Source: Synechococcales cyanobacterium 340R_concoct_173_sub (lineage in GTDB: Bacteria > Cyanobacteriota > Cyanobacteriia > Leptolyngbyales > Leptolyngbyaceae). Taken from it: a DNA stretch of 5,637 bases. Under the pieces are notes generated by a model. The model ran no database searches and was not told the DNA's origin. It was given only the letters and a program-made list of their open reading frames with translations. Made by a program: the position numbers and the translations under genes. Location of the stretch: the NCBI GenBank assembly GCA_025354065.1, contig JANXNM010000875.1:1-5637 (forward strand), read 5' to 3'. This document shows, piece by piece, positions 5,283 through 5,637 of the stretch; positions within the stretch are counted from its first letter, which is position 1, and the number at the start of each line of letters is the position of its first letter.

Positions 5283-5387
5283 AAGTCAAAAGCGTGTATC
5301 AATTTGAACCGTGAAAAAATCACTGAAAGCCTTGTAGAGTAAGGTATTAAGAGACTATTTGATCTATTCAAAATGATCGCTTTTTGA

Positions 5388-5457
5388 GTTAACTTTTTTA
5401 ACACTTTCAGCTAAAAACAGCTAAAAACTTTTCAGCTAAGAGACGCAAAAAGTTAAC
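5388..5457. repeat. 11-bp inverted repeat enclosing three CAGCTAA repeats
   Basis: GTTAACTTTTT (5388-5398) and AAAAAGTTAAC (5447-5457) are perfect reverse complements 48 nt apart. Between them CAGCTAAAAA occurs twice in tandem (5408-5427), and CAGCTAA again at 5433-5439, each of the outer two preceded by TTT. The GTTAAC core is the same as that repeated inside the 201-residue RHH gene. Confidence 0.6.
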
Positions 5458-5501
5458 GCATGAGAAATTAACAGACACATGAAAAAAAGACAGAGCAACC
5501 A

Positions 5502-5637
5502 TTAAGCCCCCAAAACGATCGCCGCCGTCAGCTTTAAATCAGGAAATGTAGGAGAAACGATCGGCTCGTCATCCATGAAGGTTTTGAACTGGTAAGCCCC
5601 ATTGTTCAGAGTCCCGACTTTCACATAAGCCCTTGAT
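5502..5637 (-). CDS. Uma2-family (DUF820) protein, partial C-terminus
   Basis: Reading the minus strand from 5636 gives 44 residues ending with TAA at 5502-5504. The segment AYVKVGTLNNGAYQFK followed by DDEPIVSPTFPDLKLTAA matches the C-terminal pattern of Uma2 proteins, in which a short strand describing the substrate loop is followed by I-S-FP-L-LT and a short helix. Uma2 proteins have a restriction-endonuclease-like fold and are greatly expanded in cyanobacteria; their function is mostly unknown. The catalytic part lies outside the window, so its integrity cannot be judged. It is in the same direction as rep but separated by about 350 nt of repeat-rich DNA. No hairpin terminator follows it, only a T7 run on the minus strand near 5492-5498. 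Confidence 0.7.
   Translation of the reverse strand, partial: SRAYVKVGTLNNGAYQFKTFMDDEPIVSPTFPDLKLTAAIVLGA

Larger units (their letters stand above)
5151..5501. other. AT-rich gene-free region with iteron-like repeats; origin candidate
   Basis: No convincing gene lies between the small RHH gene and the Uma2 fragment. The DNA is AT-rich compared with the rest and holds three separate repeat sets: TATCAATT at 5199, 5245 and 5297; a 36-bp-period near-identical pair at 5224-5282; and CAGCTAA repeats framed by an 11-bp inverted repeat at 5388-5457. AT-rich DNA with short repeats next to a rep gene is typical of plasmid origins, so this is the best origin candidate in the window; the function is inferred. 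Confidence 0.45.

Noticed and set aside
5201..5404. 67-residue minus-strand open frame
   Set aside because: It is the translation of the 36-bp-period repeats (repeated CFQ segments) in AT-rich DNA, with no protein-like features.
5440..5501. Terminator for the Uma2-family gene at the T7 run
   Set aside because: The minus strand has a run of seven T, but I find no stable stem in front of it.
1..5637. Window as a complete circular plasmid
   Set aside because: Joining the ends extends the nuclease by 23 residues unlike its family's C-terminus and leaves the Uma2 end without a start or catalytic part, so both edge genes are better read as truncated.

Overview
The window looks cyanobacterial and plasmid-like. 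Five copies of the octamer GCGATCGC (the HIP1 palindrome abundant in many cyanobacteria) lie at 1384, 2503, 3964, 4575 and 5207, and CGATCG cores are scattered throughout. The dominant gene is a 1049-residue replication protein of the type known from cyanobacterial plasmids (DUF3854/Toprim-like part plus an SF2 helicase part, CyRepA1 type). I read the window as the replication and control module of a cyanobacterial plasmid, or of a plasmid integrated in a chromosome. No rRNA, tRNA, CRISPR array or insertion sequence was seen.

Layout, left to right. 1-210 (-): start of a small PD-(D/E)XK (VRR-NUC/Hjc-like) nuclease gene, cut by the window edge. 113-358 (-): a small SH3/KOW-like hypothetical ORF running 98 nt into the nuclease gene in another frame. 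359-758: about 400 nt without a convincing gene, holding dyads, six copies of TGGACTA/TAGTCCA and three GTCAAC repeats spaced exactly 10 bp, which end at the next start codon. 759-1364 (+): a 201-residue ribbon-helix-helix (RHH) DNA-binding protein whose own coding DNA contains a dense cluster of GTTAAC repeats and palindromes. 1377-4526 (-): the Rep gene, convergent with the RHH gene, 12 bp apart and with no visible terminator. 4519-4863 (-): an uncertain leader ORF overlapping the Rep start by 8 nt, carrying the Rep Shine-Dalgarno sequence in its last codons. 4868-4913: candidate promoter/operator with GGTACC repeats. 4961-5000: hairpin terminator behind a 56-residue RHH gene (4980-5150, -). 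5151-5501: AT-rich, gene-free DNA with several sets of direct and inverted repeats. 5502-5637 (-): the C-terminal end of a Uma2-family protein, cut by the right edge.

How it may fit together (inference). The small RHH protein upstream of rep, separated by a terminator and operator-like DNA, resembles the copG-rep control arrangement of small plasmids. The larger RHH protein, with regularly spaced repeats just before and inside its gene, could be a second plasmid regulator or partition factor. The AT-rich repeats at 5187-5457 are the best origin candidate, with the leader hairpin at 4813-4855 a possible copy-control element. None of these roles is proven by sequence alone. The two ends of the window do not join into sensible proteins, so the window is treated as part of a larger replicon.
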